Assembly: GCA_964020155.1 (NCBI GenBank)
Contig: OZ026548.1
Location: forward strand, 2,626,397 to 2,690,396
Origin: Chondrilla cf. caribensis
Lineage: Eukaryota; Porifera; Demospongiae; Chondrillida; Chondrillidae
DNA length: 64,000 bases
Direction of reading: 5' to 3'
In this document: piece by piece, positions 63,589-64,000 of the stretch
Position numbering within the stretch: position 1 is the stretch's first letter
Layout: every line of letters starts with the position of its first letter
The notes under the pieces: model-generated
Database searches by the model: none
Told to the model about the DNA's origin: nothing
The model's input: only the letters and a program-made list of their open reading frames with translations
Position numbers and translations under genes: made by a program

Positions 63589-64000
63589 TCAATACATGCT
63601 GTACATGATTATTGCACACTCAGGGAGGATACCACTGCATGACTGCACACTCAAGGAAGATACCACTGCAACACATTATCTGTGGGAACAGTTCAACTGT
63701 AAACAATATCCTCTGACTGTGCAAATATAACAGCATCTGAGGCAGATATGTACATTCTATATTTTGGAGTTTTACTTTCCTGACACTTTTATTATTATTA
63801 TCATTATCACATAAGTGTATGTGTTATTGACTCGCGTGGACCAGACCCATTCTATCCTCCAATGTTCAAACTAGGACTTGAGGGAGTCCCATTTTCAATA
63901 TTGGAGATGACAGTGGGTCTTCATAGGAAATACTACTAGTACCGATATGTTAGAGTACATCCATATTGCATGATGGGGTATGGGGTGTACATGTTCTGAA

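Overview
This window is eukaryotic and almost certainly animal DNA. It is AT-rich and full of (CA)n/(GT)n microsatellites, with many small exons flanked by canonical GT-AG splice sites. It also holds a decayed LINE, a range of small DNA transposons, and short TTAGGG-like tracts. The mix of a TKL-type kinase, ankyrin repeats, ZU5 and a death fold, plus transposon-linked P2X7-like and DUF3504-like fragments, suggests an early-branching metazoan such as a demosponge. The species is an inference, not something the sequence proves.

The main content is three tandem copies of one large gene, all on the minus strand. Gene C (about 60481 down to 51359) lacks its 5' part, which lies beyond base 64000. 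Gene B (49798 down to 23958) appears complete, with 27 or 28 coding exons and about 1630-1650 residues. Gene A (11989 down to 402 and beyond) lacks its 3' part, which lies before base 1. Combining B with its partial paralogues, the protein is: N-terminal RIPK/TKL-like kinase, short linker, about seven diverse ankyrin exons, an amplified array alternating 34-codon and 68-codon ankyrin exons, a basic linker, ZU5, a post-ZU5 region, and a C-terminal death-fold (CARD-like) domain. Exon phases agree throughout and the paralogues match exon by exon. The exon structure was read by eye from splice signals and paralogue comparison. No function beyond domain-based inference (a signalling or innate-immune adaptor kinase) is claimed.

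The gap between B and A (12.0-23.9 kb) carries a large inverted repeat. Two nearly identical 1.2 kb arms (15863-17078 and 21950-23163) flank a 4.9 kb spacer that holds a direct duplication of a 2 kb unit. Introns and spacers elsewhere carry a TTAA-flanked TIR element with coding traces (8.5-10.1 kb), pogo/Tigger-like elements flanked by TA (1.2-2.1 and 35.5-36.2 kb), a hAT-like element with an 8-bp target duplication (28.6-29.0 kb), mariner-like MITEs, palindromic foldback elements, a DUF3504-like fragment (42.6-42.95 kb), a LINE scrap (44.2 kb) and a 5'-truncated LINE (61.75-63.3 kb).

Gene-free stretches longer than 300 bases are introns or intergenic DNA made of these repeats, or are featureless by eye. 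No tRNA, rRNA or CRISPR array was seen.
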